A DNA stretch of 64,000 nt from Hymenobacter piscis (GCF_018760735.1 NZ_JAHHZN010000005.1:62001-126000), one strand, 5' to 3'; shown: positions 17,749-28,141, numbered from the stretch's first letter. Numbers and translations: made by a program. The notes: generated by a model not told the origin, from the sequence alone.

Positions 17749-18750
17749 CTAACTCAGCCGGGTTTCGTCGCGGCCGGGTTTGGTGCTGCTGTTCTGGGTG
17801 CCGGGGTTGGCGATGGAGTCGCGCATGTCGGTGTCGGACTGGATGTTGCGCATCTTGTAGTAGTCCATGATGCCCAGGTTGCCCGAGCGGAAGGCTTCGG
17901 CCATGGCTTTCGGAATCTCAGCTTCGGCATCCACTACGCGGGCTTTGGCTTCCTGGGTTTTGGCGCGGTTTTCCTGCTCCACGGCCACGGCCATGGCCCG
18001 GCGCTCTTCGGCCTTGGCTTCGGCCACCTTGAGGTCGGCCGTGGCCTGGTCGATTTGCAGCTTGGCGCCGATGTTTTCTCCGATGTCGATGTCGGCAATG
18101 TCGATGGACAGGATTTCGAAGGCTGTTCCCGCGTCGAGGCCTTTGCTGAGCACGAGCTTGGAAATTTTATCGGGGTTTTCGAGCACTTCCTTGTGGGAGA
18201 GCGAGGAGCCGATGCTGGTTACGATGCCTTCGCCTACGCGGGCCAGAATGGTTTCCTCGCCGGCGCCACCCACGAGCTGGGCAATGTTGGCGCGCACCGT
18301 TACGCGGGCTTTGGCAATGAGCTGAATGCCGTCCTGGGCCACGGCGGCCACGTTGGGCGTGTTAATCACCTTGGGGTTCACGCTGGTGGTCACGGCCGCA
18401 AACACGTCGCGCCCGGCCAGGTCGATGGCCGTGGCCTGCTTGAAGGTGAGCGGAATATTGGCTTTGTCGGCCGAAATCAGGGCCTTGATAACGCTGGGCA
18501 CGTTGCCCCCGGCCAGGTAGTGGGTTTCCAGGTCGTTGGCCGTGAGAGCCAGGCCGGCCTTGGTGGACGTAATCATGGAGTTCACAATCAGGGACGGCGG
18601 CACCTTACGCACCCGCATGAAGGCCAGCTGGAACAAACTCACCCGCACCCCCGAAAACAGCGCCGTAATCCAGAGGCTGATTGGAAAGAAGTACAGGAAA
18701 ACCAGCAGGACAATGGCGCCCACAATGAGCGGAAAGAAGTTAAAATCCAT
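17749..18750 (-). CDS. floA: Flotillin-like protein FloA
   Basis: 333 residues. An N-terminal membrane segment ([23 protein letters not shown]) is followed by a second hydrophobic patch, the SPFH domain (about residues 40-210, with [23 protein letters not shown]) and an Ala/Glu-rich helical region ([20 protein letters not shown]). FloA scaffolds membrane microdomains and influences fluidity and protein secretion. It follows nfeD in the same direction, the usual pairing. Its last codon and stop lie in the outer heptamer of the palindrome at 17598-17746. Confidence 0.95.
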   Translation of the reverse strand: MDFNFFPLIVGAIVLLVFLYFFPISLWITALFSGVRVSLFQLAFMRVRKVPPSLIVNSMITSTKAGLALTANDLETHYLAGGNVPSVIKALISADKANIPLTFKQATAIDLAGRDVFAAVTTSVNPKVINTPNVAAVAQDGIQLIAKARVTVRANIAQLVGGAGEETILARVGEGIVTSIGSSLSHKEVLENPDKISKLVLSKGLDAGTAFEILSIDIADIDIGENIGAKLQIDQATADLKVAEAKAEERRAMAVAVEQENRAKTQEAKARVVDAEAEIPKAMAEAFRSGNLGIMDYYKMRNIQSDTDMRDSIANPGTQNSSTKPGRDETRLS

Positions 18751-18772
18751 CAGGAATAGGGAGTTGGTGAAT

Positions 18773-18862
18773 TCAGTTGTTGGTGTTTAGTTGCCCGTTT
18801 TTAGTTGTCAGTTGTCAGAACAGCCTGACAACTGACAACCAAATACTGACAACTGACTGTCA
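18773..18862. repeat. Inverted repeat of TTAGTTG/TCAGTTG heptamers
   Basis: The core is a perfect 15-bp stem (GTTGTCAGTTGTCAG, 18804-18818 against 18825-18839) with a 6-base loop. Both flanks continue in 7-base words (TTAGTTG, TCAGTTG; right side CTGACAA, CTGACTG). The array ends inside the stop codon of nfeD (18860-18862). It separates nfeD from floA and shares its word with the hairpin at 8.2 kb. Confidence 0.85.
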
Positions 18863-19327
18863 GGCCACTTGCTGGACTACGATGCGGTTGTGCTCGATGC
18901 CGATGACGCGTACGTCGGCGCCGGCGGCCACGAACTCGCCGCGGGTGGTTACCTCGCGGCGCTCTTCCTCAAACAGCACGGTGCCGGCCGGGCGCAGGGC
19001 CGAGAGGGTGCGGCCCACGGTGCCGGGCAGCACGTCGGCGTGGCGTACATCCAGCACGTGGCCGTGGTTTTGCTGGGTGAGGGCTACTTTATCGAGGTTG
19101 CGGGGCCGCAGCCCCAGGTACACCAGCGCGCCAATAAACACGGCTGAGGCCGAGAGCAGGACGTGGCCCGTGGTGGCACCCAGGTCGCGGTAGCTGAACC
19201 AGATGCCGGCCGCCAGCAGCGCGAAGCCCACCAGCCCCACCACCGTAGTGCCGGGAATGAAGATAACCTCGGCCACCAGAAACGCCAGGCCAAAGAACAG
19301 AAGTAGGGCAATTGTCAGCCAGTCCAT
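18860..19327 (-). CDS. NfeD-like membrane protein
   Basis: 155 residues from the ATG at 19325-19327. Three or more hydrophobic segments (DWLTIALLLFFGLAFLVAEVIF, GLVGFALLAAGIWF, a third around VLLSASAVFIGALVYLG) precede a C-terminal OB-fold domain (about residues 90-155: GTVGRTLSALRPAGTVLFEE, with VRVIGIEHNRIVVQ). This is the short NfeD form lacking the ClpP-like protease domain. NfeD proteins are coupled to flotillins, and floA is next in the same direction. Confidence 0.9.
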   Translation of the reverse strand: MDWLTIALLLFFGLAFLVAEVIFIPGTTVVGLVGFALLAAGIWFSYRDLGATTGHVLLSASAVFIGALVYLGLRPRNLDKVALTQQNHGHVLDVRHADVLPGTVGRTLSALRPAGTVLFEEERREVTTRGEFVAAGADVRVIGIEHNRIVVQQVA

Positions 19328-19435
19328 AACAAATAGAAGTTTGGTTGGGAAAAGATACACAAACCTGCGGCAGCAAGCCCGGCCGGCCGCAGTGGATACA
19401 ACTACCCTGGCCTCGCCCGCGTTAGGAAAGGCACT

Positions 19436-19945
19436 ATGAGTAGAGCATTCACCAAGGAAGACGATTCCCTCGAGATACCCATTATTCCGCCCCGGGCCGC
19501 CCTGCCGCCCGGGACGCCCAACTACGTGACGCCAACCGGGCTGGAGCAGCTGCGCCAAGAGCTGGCAGCACTGGAAACCACCCGCACCGCCGCCGAAGCC
19601 AACCGGGATAACGACGCCGACCGTACCCGCCAACTCACGCTGCTCAACGGCCAGCTCAGCGCCCTCAACGACCGGATTGCCAGCGCCCGGCTGGTGGAGC
19701 CCGCTGCTCAGCCCGCCCGGGAGGTCCGGTTCGGGGCCCGCGTTACGTTGCGGCCGGTGGCCGGAGCGGGGCCGGAGCGGCAGTTCCGGATTGTGGGCGT
19801 GGATGAGGCCGATGTGGCAGCGGGCAAAATTGCCTTCGTAGCGCCCATTGCCCGGGCCGTGCAGGGCGTCAGGCTCGGCCAGCGCGTAACGCTGCAACTA
19901 GGCCCCAAAACCGTAGAAGTGGAAGTGGCCGGCATCGAGTATTAA
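19436..19945 (+). CDS. GreA/GreB-family transcription elongation factor
   Basis: 169 residues. It begins MSRAFTKEDDSLEIP and continues NYVTPTGLEQLRQELAALE, the start typical of GreB, followed by the N-terminal coiled coil. The C-terminal FKBP-like domain (about residues 98-169) has VRFGARVTLRP, FRIVGVDEADVAAGKIAFVAPIARA and GQRVTLQLGP. Gre factors stimulate RNA cleavage in backtracked RNA polymerase. The coiled-coil tip keeps acidic residues (DNDADRT), compatible with cleavage activity. GreB-like is preferred over Rnk. Confidence 0.88.
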   Translation: MSRAFTKEDDSLEIPIIPPRAALPPGTPNYVTPTGLEQLRQELAALETTRTAAEANRDNDADRTRQLTLLNGQLSALNDRIASARLVEPAAQPAREVRFGARVTLRPVAGAGPERQFRIVGVDEADVAAGKIAFVAPIARAVQGVRLGQRVTLQLGPKTVEVEVAGIEY

Positions 19946-19996
19946 CCGAGTTTTGCACCGGTTCAGCTTTACCAGCAGAGGCTGTTTTACCCCCGT

Positions 19997-20040
19997 AAAA
20001 CGGATAGCCCCGGCCAGCAAGGGTCGAGGCTATCTGTTTT
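19997..20040. terminator. Bidirectional terminator between greB-like gene and proS
   Basis: AAAACgGATAGCC pairs with GGCTATCtGTTTT around a 20-base loop. A-run and T-run on the two sides allow function in both directions between convergent genes. Confidence 0.65.
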
Positions 20041-20123
20041 AGGAGGCTGGGGCGAAGCAGCACTTCGCCCTACAGTCGGCCACAAAATCCGTGGAGTCCG
20101 TTGCAATCCGCGCTAATCGGTGA

Positions 20124-21599
20124 TTAGTAGGCCCGGGCGAAGTGGGCGCGGCGGGTGGAGGGGCGGCCGGTGAGGATGCAGACGCCGGCTTCCTCGGGCT
20201 CGTTGAGGGCCAGGCACCGGATGGTGGCCTTGGTTTCTTCCTTGATGCGCTCCTCAGTTTCGGAAGTGCCATCGTAGTGGGCCACCACGAAGCCGCCCTT
20301 GCCGTCGAGGACCTGCTTGAACTCCTCGTAGGTTTCCACGCGCGTGGTGTGCTCCTCACGGTAAGTGAGGGCCCGACGGTAGATATTCTGCTGGATATCG
20401 GCCAGCAGCTGGTCCACGCTGTTCACGATGTCGGCCAGGGGCAGGGTCATTTTCTCCTTGGTGTCGCGGCGGGCGACTTCCACGGTACCGGCGTCCAGGT
20501 CGCGCATGCCCACGGCAATGCGCACGGGCACACCTTTCAGCTCCCACTCGGCAAACTTGTAGCCGGGGCGCTCCGTGTCGCGGTCGTCCACCTTCACCGA
20601 GATGCCGCGGGCAATCAGGCCCTGCTGCATGGGGCGAATGCGCTCCAGCAGCTCCTCCAGCTGGCCGGTTTTGTAGATGGGCACGATGACCACCTGAATG
20701 GGGGCCAGTTTGGGCGGCAGCACCAGGCCTTCATCATCGGAGTGGGCCATCACGAGGGCGCCCATCAGGCGGGTGCTTACGCCCCAGCTGGTGCCCCACA
20801 CGTACTCCAGGCCGCCTTCCTTGCTCTGGAACTGCACGTCGAAGGCCTTGGCGAAGTTCTGACCCAGGAAGTGGGAGGTGCCGGCCTGCAGGGCTTTGCC
20901 GTCCTGCATCAGGCCTTCAATGCAATAGGTTTCCACGGCGCCCGCGAACCGCTCATTCTCAGTTTTGACGCCTTTTACCACCGGCAGAGCCAGCCACTCC
21001 TCGGCAAACTGAGCGTACACGTCCAGCATCTGGCGGGTTTCGGCCAGGGCCTCCGGGGCGGTAGCGTGAGCTGTGTGGCCTTCCTGCCAGAGAAACTCGG
21101 CGGTGCGCAGAAACAGGCGGGTGCGCATCTCCCAGCGTACCACGTTGGCCCACTGATTGATGAGCAGGGGCAGGTCGCGGTAGCTCTGAATCCAGCCCTT
21201 GTAGGTGCTCCAGATGATGGCTTCCGAAGTGGGACGAACAATGAGCTCCTCTTCGAGTTTGGCGTTGGGGTCCACGCGCAGCTTGCCGGGCTTGTCGGGG
21301 TCGTTCTGGAGGCGGTAGTGGGTCACCACGGCGCACTCCTTGGCGAATCCTTCGGCGTTTTTCTCCTCGGCCTCGAACAGGCTTTTAGGCACGAACAGGG
21401 GAAAATAGGCGTTTTCGTGGCCCGTGCGCTTGAACATATCGTCCAGGGTGCGCTGCATTTTCTCCCAGATGGCATAGCCATAGGGCTTGATTACCATGCA
21501 GCCCCGCACCGAGGAGTTTTCGGCCAGGCCGGCCCGTTTTACCAACTCGTTGTACCACAGGGAATAGTCTTCCGCGCGCTTGGGCAAACTTTTGCTCAT
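20124..21599 (-). CDS. proS: Prolyl-tRNA synthetase (archaeal/eukaryotic type)
   Basis: 491 residues from the ATG at 21597-21599 ([13 protein letters not shown]), chosen over an upstream in-frame ATG because family similarity begins there. Class II catalytic core: motif 2 region [44 protein letters not shown] and motif 3 region [21 protein letters not shown]. The anticodon-binding domain and the extra C-terminal domain of the archaeal/eukaryotic form follow. There is no bacterial-type editing insertion. It ends RRAHFARAY. Confidence 0.97.
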   Translation of the reverse strand: MSKSLPKRAEDYSLWYNELVKRAGLAENSSVRGCMVIKPYGYAIWEKMQRTLDDMFKRTGHENAYFPLFVPKSLFEAEEKNAEGFAKECAVVTHYRLQNDPDKPGKLRVDPNAKLEEELIVRPTSEAIIWSTYKGWIQSYRDLPLLINQWANVVRWEMRTRLFLRTAEFLWQEGHTAHATAPEALAETRQMLDVYAQFAEEWLALPVVKGVKTENERFAGAVETYCIEGLMQDGKALQAGTSHFLGQNFAKAFDVQFQSKEGGLEYVWGTSWGVSTRLMGALVMAHSDDEGLVLPPKLAPIQVVIVPIYKTGQLEELLERIRPMQQGLIARGISVKVDDRDTERPGYKFAEWELKGVPVRIAVGMRDLDAGTVEVARRDTKEKMTLPLADIVNSVDQLLADIQQNIYRRALTYREEHTTRVETYEEFKQVLDGKGGFVVAHYDGTSETEERIKEETKATIRCLALNEPEEAGVCILTGRPSTRRAHFARAY

Positions 21600-21786
21600 C
21601 TTTCGAAGTATCTTGGGGGTAAGTGAAAAAGTTCCTCGTTCTGGTACAAGATTTGAAGTGAGAAAAAGGCACCGTTTCGGCCCCAAATTACGTTATTAAA
21701 TCCGGAGGAACTGGGCTTTAGCGGCCTGTGCCGCCGCGGGGTACCCAACCTTCACTTTCTGATTTCATCTTTACGTTTCTGCCGCC

Positions 21787-23133
21787 ATGAAAAAGTTACT
21801 TCCATCCTTATTGCCGGGCCTGGCGCTGCTGACGCTTGGCGGCTGTGCCAGTACCTCGTATCTGACGACCACCGAAAACGACGGAATGTACTATTCCGCG
21901 TCCGACAAGGTGGTGGCCACGCTCCCGGCGGCTCCGGCCCTGGCCCCCGACGACCAGTCCGTCGGTGCCGGCGACGTCGCCAACCCCGACTATACCGGCA
22001 GCACCGCCAGCAGTGGCAGCCCGGCCGAGTACTACGACGACGATTACTACTACGCTTCCCGCCTGCGGCGCTTTCATAGCCCCTACCGCGGGTCGAGTCT
22101 GGGCTACTATGATTTCGCCTACACCGACCCGTTCTGGTACGGGGGCGCGGCCTACGCTTACCCGATGTACCCTGGTTTCGGCTTCGCGGATCCGTTCTAC
22201 TCACCGTTTTATGGCTACGGCGGGGTGAACGTATTTATCAACGTGGGCCGGCCCTGGTTCCGGCCCTACGGCCTGGGCTTCGGCTACAGTCCCTTCGATT
22301 ATTACTACAACCGGCCCTGGGGCGGCTGGGGTGGTGGTTATGGCTACGGTTACAACGGCTACTACGGTGGCGGCTGGAATGGTTTCACCGGCGTAGACAA
22401 CTACCGGCCGGGCCGCTCGGCTACCTATGGCGGTCGGCGCGACCGGGCCGGGGACGGCTCCGGCCTGACCACGGCGGGCGGGGCTGCTTCCAACGGCCGG
22501 CGACGGGTGCAGGAGGGCGGCTTCACCAGCCCCCCGGTGAATGGCGTGACGTCGTCCGGAGCTACCCAGCCCGGTAGCCGGCGGCGCGTACAGGAGCCGG
22601 CCATGGTAAACGGCAGCGTACCCACCACGGGCCAGTCGCCGGACGCAACGACGCTGGGGCGGCGGGGCCGGCAGGTGGCCGATCAGGCCAGCCAGGACGT
22701 GCCCACTACCACTCCCGGCACGCCCGAAGGCGGGCGGCGCTGGCGCGTGCTCGATAACACCACCGGCGGCACCGTGGCCACGCCGGGCACGCAACCCGAT
22801 AACACCACGCCCACCGACTACGGCCGCCGCCGCCGGGCCGACTGGAACCCGGGCAGCGGAACCACTACCCCCGGCACTCCCGATCAGCCACGCGTAGCGG
22901 ATCAGCCGCGCCGGCAGCGTCTGGTGGAAAGTACTCCGGCGCCCGCTTCCGAGCCGGCCCGCACCTACTCCCAGCCGCGTCGGTCCCAGCCCGCCCGAAC
23001 GTATTCCGAGCCTTCGCGCTCGTATTCCCAGCCCTCGCGTTCCGAATCTTCGGGTTCCTACTCGTCTCCTTCGCGCAGCTCCGGTAGTTCTTCCGGCGGC
23101 AGCTCCGGCGGCGGCGGCGGGCGGCGGCGGTAA
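21787..23133 (+). CDS. Gly/Tyr-rich lipoprotein of unknown function
   Basis: 448 residues. A lipobox (LTLGGCAS) follows a signal sequence, so the protein should be lipid-anchored at Cys20. Residues about 80-215 are rich in Tyr, Gly, Phe and Trp (for example GGWGGGYGYGYNGYYGGGWN). The C-terminal half is low-complexity, with repeated RRRVQE- and GRRxR-type motifs, Pro/Thr linkers, a Ser/Arg-rich stretch of SRSYSQPSRS type, and a final GGGGGRRR. No domain was recognised. The composition resembles disordered, condensate-prone proteins, but that is inference only. Confidence 0.8.
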   Translation: MKKLLPSLLPGLALLTLGGCASTSYLTTTENDGMYYSASDKVVATLPAAPALAPDDQSVGAGDVANPDYTGSTASSGSPAEYYDDDYYYASRLRRFHSPYRGSSLGYYDFAYTDPFWYGGAAYAYPMYPGFGFADPFYSPFYGYGGVNVFINVGRPWFRPYGLGFGYSPFDYYYNRPWGGWGGGYGYGYNGYYGGGWNGFTGVDNYRPGRSATYGGRRDRAGDGSGLTTAGGAASNGRRRVQEGGFTSPPVNGVTSSGATQPGSRRRVQEPAMVNGSVPTTGQSPDATTLGRRGRQVADQASQDVPTTTPGTPEGGRRWRVLDNTTGGTVATPGTQPDNTTPTDYGRRRRADWNPGSGTTTPGTPDQPRVADQPRRQRLVESTPAPASEPARTYSQPRRSQPARTYSEPSRSYSQPSRSESSGSYSSPSRSSGSSSGGSSGGGGGRRR

Positions 23134-23232
23134 TTCCGCCGGCCGGGGGCCGGGGGTGCTGCGCTTTATTCTTCTATCTGATCTGGTACCCGACGCGCTG
23201 CGGCGGGTGGGGTACCCCTTCTCTTCCTTCCC

Positions 23233-24714
23233 ATGAAACTGCTGAAATATGGCCTTGCCGTTGCCCTGATGGGCTCGGCCAGCCACGCCTTTGCCCAATA
23301 TCAGATCGATGCGCTGCGGTACTCGCAGCAGCAGCCCACCGGCACGGCCCGTACCCTCGGCATCGGGGGCGCCAGCACCGCCGTGGGTGGCGACTACGGC
23401 TCCGTGGCCGTGAACCCGGCCGGCCTGGGGATGTATCAACGGTCAGAATTTAGCTTTTCGCCCGGTTTCAGTAACCTCAACTCCAGTAGCCTGGGCTTTG
23501 GGAATACGACCACCGACTCGCGCAGCAACCTGAACGTGGCCAGCCTGGGAATGGTGTTTGCCAACCGCCGGCCCGACGACGACGCCAACCCCTGGCGCGC
23601 CAGTACGCTGGCCATCGGTATTACCCGCACGGCCGACTTCAACCAGAGCTTCCGCTACCGGGGCCGTCCCGAGTTGGAGCAGGATATTTTCCAGCGGTTC
23701 AGCGAAGACCAGGGCGGGGCCCTGGATGATCTGGCGTATAATACCTTCCTCACCGATACGGACGCCCAGGGCACCTACATTCCAATTGACTTCGACGGAA
23801 CCGGCCAGCTCGACCAGGGCGAAACTGTGCGCCGCACCGGGGCCAACACGCAGTTCGACATTGCCTACGGGGCCAGCTACCAGGACAAGCTCTACATCGG
23901 CGGGGGCATCGGCATCGTCTCGAGCCGCTACACGGCCGAAAACGTGCTGACCGCCTCCGACCCGCAACCCGTAACGCCCGTCAGTGAGGAGGACGGTACT
24001 TCCTTCGCTTCTCTCTCCCAGCGGGATAATCTGCAAACCAAAGGGGGCGGCATCAACGCCCGCTTAGGCATTATCTACAAGCCCATAGAAGCCGTGCGCC
24101 TGGGGGCCTCGGTGCAGACGCCCACCTACCTGCGGCTGACCGAAACCTACAACGCCTCCCTCGATGCCCGGTTCGACAAGCCGGTAACGGTGGATGGCAA
24201 TACGTACCTGTCGGCCAGCTCTGCCCTGGACCCTAACATCTTCGACTACGCCGTAACGACACCCTTCAAGGCCACGGCCGGAGCAGCCTTCGTGCTGGGT
24301 AAGTTCGGTTTCCTGAGTGGTGACGTGGAGTACATCGACTACGCCAGCGCCAACCTGAGCAACTGGAACGGCCGGGGCGATTTTGGGGCGGACAACGATG
24401 CCATCAGAAGCCTCTACACCAGCGCCGTGAATGTGCGCCTGGGCGGCGAGGCCCGCCTGGACATCTTCCGGCTGCGGGCCGGGTTTGCCCACTACGGCAG
24501 CCCCTACCAGAGCAGCACCCCGGACCGGAGCCGCAACTACTACACGGTAGGAGCGGGCTTGCGGCAGAACAACTTCTTCCTCGATGCCGCCGGCGTGTAC
24601 AGCAAGGGCACCCTGCTGTATAACCCCTATTCGCTGGCCCGGGGCAATACGCCCGTTATCAGCATCGACGACAACCGCTTCACCACCACCATCACGGCCG
24701 GTTTCATGTTCTAG
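23233..24714 (+). CDS. Outer-membrane beta-barrel protein, OmpP1/FadL-like
   Basis: 493 residues with a signal peptide (MKLLKYGLAVALMGSASHAFAQ). After cleavage the start GTARTLGIGGASTAVGGDYGSVAVNPAGLGMY is the signature of the FadL/OmpP1-type barrels: a plug-like N-terminus with NPAGL. The remainder alternates amphipathic strands and ends in a Phe (TITAGFMF), as barrel insertion signals do. FadL relatives carry hydrophobic compounds across the outer membrane; the ligand here is unknown. It follows the Gly/Tyr-rich lipoprotein by 99 bases. Confidence 0.82.
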   Translation: MKLLKYGLAVALMGSASHAFAQYQIDALRYSQQQPTGTARTLGIGGASTAVGGDYGSVAVNPAGLGMYQRSEFSFSPGFSNLNSSSLGFGNTTTDSRSNLNVASLGMVFANRRPDDDANPWRASTLAIGITRTADFNQSFRYRGRPELEQDIFQRFSEDQGGALDDLAYNTFLTDTDAQGTYIPIDFDGTGQLDQGETVRRTGANTQFDIAYGASYQDKLYIGGGIGIVSSRYTAENVLTASDPQPVTPVSEEDGTSFASLSQRDNLQTKGGGINARLGIIYKPIEAVRLGASVQTPTYLRLTETYNASLDARFDKPVTVDGNTYLSASSALDPNIFDYAVTTPFKATAGAAFVLGKFGFLSGDVEYIDYASANLSNWNGRGDFGADNDAIRSLYTSAVNVRLGGEARLDIFRLRAGFAHYGSPYQSSTPDRSRNYYTVGAGLRQNNFFLDAAGVYSKGTLLYNPYSLARGNTPVISIDDNRFTTTITAGFMF

Positions 24715-24731
24715 CCCGCGCTCCTGCCCCC

Positions 24732-24780
24732 AAAGACCCCGGCCCGCTCTCCGCTATGTGGAGGGCGGGCCGGGGCCTTT
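24732..24780. terminator. Bidirectional terminator
   Basis: A strong GC stem (CCCCGGCCCG with its complement CGGGCCGGGG, plus CTCC/GGAG inside) is bordered by AAAG and CCTTT. It lies between the convergent genes ending at 24714 and 24792. Confidence 0.8.
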
Positions 24781-24791
24781 CAGCGGGAACG

Positions 24792-25718
24792 CTACTTGCT
24801 GACCCTGACCTGCACGACCACCGAGCGGATGCCGGTGCTGACGATGGTTTGCACCAGCAGCAAACCGTATTTTTCCTCGGGCGTCTGGAAGGCAATGACC
24901 TGACCCTCCTGTAACACCCCGGTGCTGGTAGGGCGGGTAAGGAAGGCGGACCCGTTGGTAAAGGCCGTCGTCAGGGCGGCCGGGGTGCTGGTGGCCGTGA
25001 AGTCGGCGGCGGTCAGGGTGGTGCTGCGGATAAGCGTACGGCGCGGATTAAGCCATGACAGGCCCAGCGCGTCGTCGGCGGGGGTGGCGAAGGTGGGTGC
25101 CGCAGTACCGGCCTGGGGCGCGTACACCAAATCAATCAGGGGCTGATTCTGGGGCAGGTCGATGACGGAGAAATCGGGCAGGACCAGGCCTTCGCGCAGG
25201 GCCAGAAAACGGCGGCGCTTGGGGCCGGGGGCCTGCACCGTCACGGTGTAGCTATGGTAGGCCGCGGCCGAATCGGCGCGGCCCAGGCGCAGGCGCAGGC
25301 TCCGGACGCCGGTGCGGCCTTCGGCATCGGTAAACGTGTAGTTCCAGACCTCCAGCCCGGCCGTGGTGCGGGTGGGCTGCACGCTCTGGAAGGCAAACTC
25401 CTCCCGGGCGGAGGCCGGCAAAGCTAAATCAAGGTAGGTGAACGTGCGGTTCGGCGGGTCCTGAAGCGGGTCGTAAATCACCGGCTCCGGCACGGGCTCG
25501 TAATCCACGGTAATGCGCAGGCGGGTCAGGGGGCTGCCGTCGGCCTTGGCGTACACGTTGTTGGCCACCGTGTCGCCGGGGGTAGTAAGGCGGCGGTTGG
25601 AGGTGTTATAGCGCGAGCTGCCCACGAATTCTACGCGGGGGCCGGGCTCGAGGGCCGGCTGGCAGGCGGTAAGCAGCAGGGAGGCCAGAGCCGGTAGCAG
25701 AAGCAGGATACGGGACAT
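24792..25718 (-). CDS. Lipoprotein of unknown function
   Basis: 308 residues from the ATG at 25716-25718, which opens a signal peptide with lipobox LLTAC (Cys at about residue 19). The body shows beta-rich patterns and segments such as RLRITVDYEPVPEPVIYDP and EVWNYTFTDAEGRTGVRSLRL, suggesting immunoglobulin-like or PKD-like folds. No specific family was recognised. Convergent with the FadL-like gene and divergent from the S9 peptidase. Confidence 0.75.
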   Translation of the reverse strand: MSRILLLLPALASLLLTACQPALEPGPRVEFVGSSRYNTSNRRLTTPGDTVANNVYAKADGSPLTRLRITVDYEPVPEPVIYDPLQDPPNRTFTYLDLALPASAREEFAFQSVQPTRTTAGLEVWNYTFTDAEGRTGVRSLRLRLGRADSAAAYHSYTVTVQAPGPKRRRFLALREGLVLPDFSVIDLPQNQPLIDLVYAPQAGTAAPTFATPADDALGLSWLNPRRTLIRSTTLTAADFTATSTPAALTTAFTNGSAFLTRPTSTGVLQEGQVIAFQTPEEKYGLLLVQTIVSTGIRSVVVQVRVSK

Positions 25719-25832
25719 ACGCCGGTAAAGATAGGAGGGAAGCACAGGAGTTGGGCGGCGGCCGGTGCAACCTTGCGCCGGGCATTTCCTACCTTAACGA
25801 CGGATTCCCGCCGACATTTTATTTGTTTCCGC

Positions 25833-28046
25833 ATGAAGTTACGTTCCCTGGGCCTGGCCCTTTTCCTGACCACCGCCAGCCCGGCCCTGCTGCCCGCCAC
25901 CGCCCCCACGGCCCAGGCCCAGCAAAAGCAGAACATTACCCTCGAAGACATCTGGCAGAAGGGCACCTTCGCCGCCAAATCGGTGCCCGGGTTCAACTGG
26001 ATGAAGGACGGCCGCTTCTACTCCTCCCTGAGCCAGGGCAGCCTGGTGCAGCACGACGTAACCACCGGCCAGCCCGTGCAGACGCTGGTCAGCGGCCAGG
26101 ACCTGACCCTGCCCGGCCAGCCCCAACCCCTGCCCGTAGATGGCTACAGCTTCAACGCCGACGAAACCAACATCCTGTTCAGCACCGATACCGAGCCCAT
26201 CTACCGGCGCAGCAGCAAGTCCTACTTCTACGTCTACGACCGCGCCAGCAAGCAGCTCACGCCCCTGAGCAAAACGGCCGGCAAACAGCTTTACGCCACC
26301 TTCTCGCCCGACGGCAAGCGCGTGGCCTTCGTGCGCGACAACAACCTGTTCGTGACCGACCTGGCTACCCGGCAGGAAACGGCCGTAACCACCGACGGGG
26401 CTCTGAACAAGATCATCAACGGGGGCACCGACTGGGTGTACGAGGAGGAGTTCTCCTTCGCCCAGGGCTTCCAATGGTCGCCCGATTCGCGCTACGTGGC
26501 CTACTACACCTTCGATGAGAGCCAGGTGCCCGAGTACAACATGCAGGAGTGGGGCCCGCTCTACCCCAACGACTACCGCTACAAGTACCCCAAGGCCGGC
26601 GAGAAGAACTCCATCGTCAGCATCTCCGCCTACGACGTAGCCGCCGGCAAATCGACCCGCATGGACGTGGGCCCGGAAACCGACCAGTACATCCCGCGCA
26701 TCCTCTGGACCCAGACGCCCGAGCTGCTCAGCATCCAGCGTCTGAACCGCCTCCAGAACAAGCTCGAAATCCTGCACGCCAACGCCCGGACCGGCCAGAG
26801 CCGCGTGGTGCTCACCGACACCGACAAAGCCTACGTCGATATCACCGATGATGTACGCTACCTGAAGGGCGGCCGGGAGTTCCTGTTCACCAGCGAGCAG
26901 GATGGCTACCGCCACCTCTACCTCTACAACATGAACGGCAAGCTGGTACGCCAGCTCACGAAAGGCAGCTGGGAAATCACCGAAATCAACGGCTTCGACG
27001 AGCAGAACGGGCAGGTGTACTTCACCAGCACCGAGGCTTCGCCCCTGCAGCGCCACCTCTACCGCGTGGATCTGAAGGGCCGCCGGAAAGTCCGCCTCAG
27101 CGAGGCCGGTGCCGGCACCGATGTGGTGAACCTCAGCCCCGACACCCGCTACTTCCTCAACTACCACTCCGAGGCCGGGGTGCCGACGGTTGTAAGCCTG
27201 CGCAGCGGCCAGAACGGCAAGCTGGTGAAAGTGTTGGAAGACAACGCCCGCCTGCGCGAGAAGCTAAGCCAGTACAACCTGGCCACGCCCGAGTTCTTCA
27301 CCTTCAAAACCAGCGAAGGCGTGGAGCTGAACGGCCAGATGCTCAGGCCCACCAATTTCGACGCTACCAAAAAATACCCCGTGCTCATGCACGTGTACGG
27401 CGGCCCCGGCTCCCAGACCAACGCCGACTCCTGGGGCGGCAGCAACTACCTCTGGCACCAGCTGCTCACGCAAAACGGCTACCTGGTGGTGATTGTGGAC
27501 GGGCGCGGCACCGGGGCCCGCGGCTCCGACTTCAAGAAAAGCACCTACGCCAACCTGGGCAAGCTCGAAACCATCGACCAGGGCGAGGGCGCCCAATACC
27601 TGGCCACGCTGCCCTACGTGGATAAAAGCCGCATCGGCATCTGGGGCTGGAGCTTCGGCGGCTACATGACCACCCTGGCCCTCACCAAAAACGCCGACCT
27701 GTTCAAGATGGGCATTGCCGTGGCCCCCGTCACCAACTGGCGCTACTACGACACCGTGTACACCGAGCGGTTCCTGAAAACGCCCCAGCAAAACCCCCAG
27801 GGCTACGACGACAACTCCCCCGTGCAGTTCGCCGACCAGCTCAAGGGTAAGCTGCTGCTCGTCCACGGCACCGGCGACGACAACGTGCACTTCCAGAACT
27901 CCGTGGCCTTCGTGGATGCCATGGTGAAAGCCAACAAGGATTTCCAGACCCTGTACTACCCCAACCGCAACCACGGCATCTACGGCGGCAACACCCGCCT
28001 GCACCTCTACCGCCAGATGACCAACTTCGTGCTGCAAAACCTGTAA
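25833..28046 (+). CDS. S9-family dipeptidyl peptidase IV-like serine protease
   Basis: 737 residues from the ATG at 25833, which gives a signal peptide (MKLRSLGLALFLTTASPALL...AQAQ). The N-terminal beta-propeller (DPPIV_N) includes the EEEF motif in DWVYEEEFSFAQGF that binds the substrate N-terminus in DPP IV. The alpha/beta hydrolase domain has Ser at about 607 (GWSFGGYMT), Asp at about 682 (GTGDDNVHFQN) and His at about 713 (NRNHGIYGG). It should release X-Pro dipeptides in the periplasm or outside. Terminator at 28142-28184. Confidence 0.95.
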   Translation: MKLRSLGLALFLTTASPALLPATAPTAQAQQKQNITLEDIWQKGTFAAKSVPGFNWMKDGRFYSSLSQGSLVQHDVTTGQPVQTLVSGQDLTLPGQPQPLPVDGYSFNADETNILFSTDTEPIYRRSSKSYFYVYDRASKQLTPLSKTAGKQLYATFSPDGKRVAFVRDNNLFVTDLATRQETAVTTDGALNKIINGGTDWVYEEEFSFAQGFQWSPDSRYVAYYTFDESQVPEYNMQEWGPLYPNDYRYKYPKAGEKNSIVSISAYDVAAGKSTRMDVGPETDQYIPRILWTQTPELLSIQRLNRLQNKLEILHANARTGQSRVVLTDTDKAYVDITDDVRYLKGGREFLFTSEQDGYRHLYLYNMNGKLVRQLTKGSWEITEINGFDEQNGQVYFTSTEASPLQRHLYRVDLKGRRKVRLSEAGAGTDVVNLSPDTRYFLNYHSEAGVPTVVSLRSGQNGKLVKVLEDNARLREKLSQYNLATPEFFTFKTSEGVELNGQMLRPTNFDATKKYPVLMHVYGGPGSQTNADSWGGSNYLWHQLLTQNGYLVVIVDGRGTGARGSDFKKSTYANLGKLETIDQGEGAQYLATLPYVDKSRIGIWGWSFGGYMTTLALTKNADLFKMGIAVAPVTNWRYYDTVYTERFLKTPQQNPQGYDDNSPVQFADQLKGKLLLVHGTGDDNVHFQNSVAFVDAMVKANKDFQTLYYPNRNHGIYGGNTRLHLYRQMTNFVLQNL

Positions 28047-28141
28047 GAAGCACCCGGCATGCCGAGCATGGCGCGCAGGCGCACCAAGCCAGTGTCGACG
28101 CAATCCTTCCTTTGCGAAGCGTCAGGCCTTGAACCAGCAGC

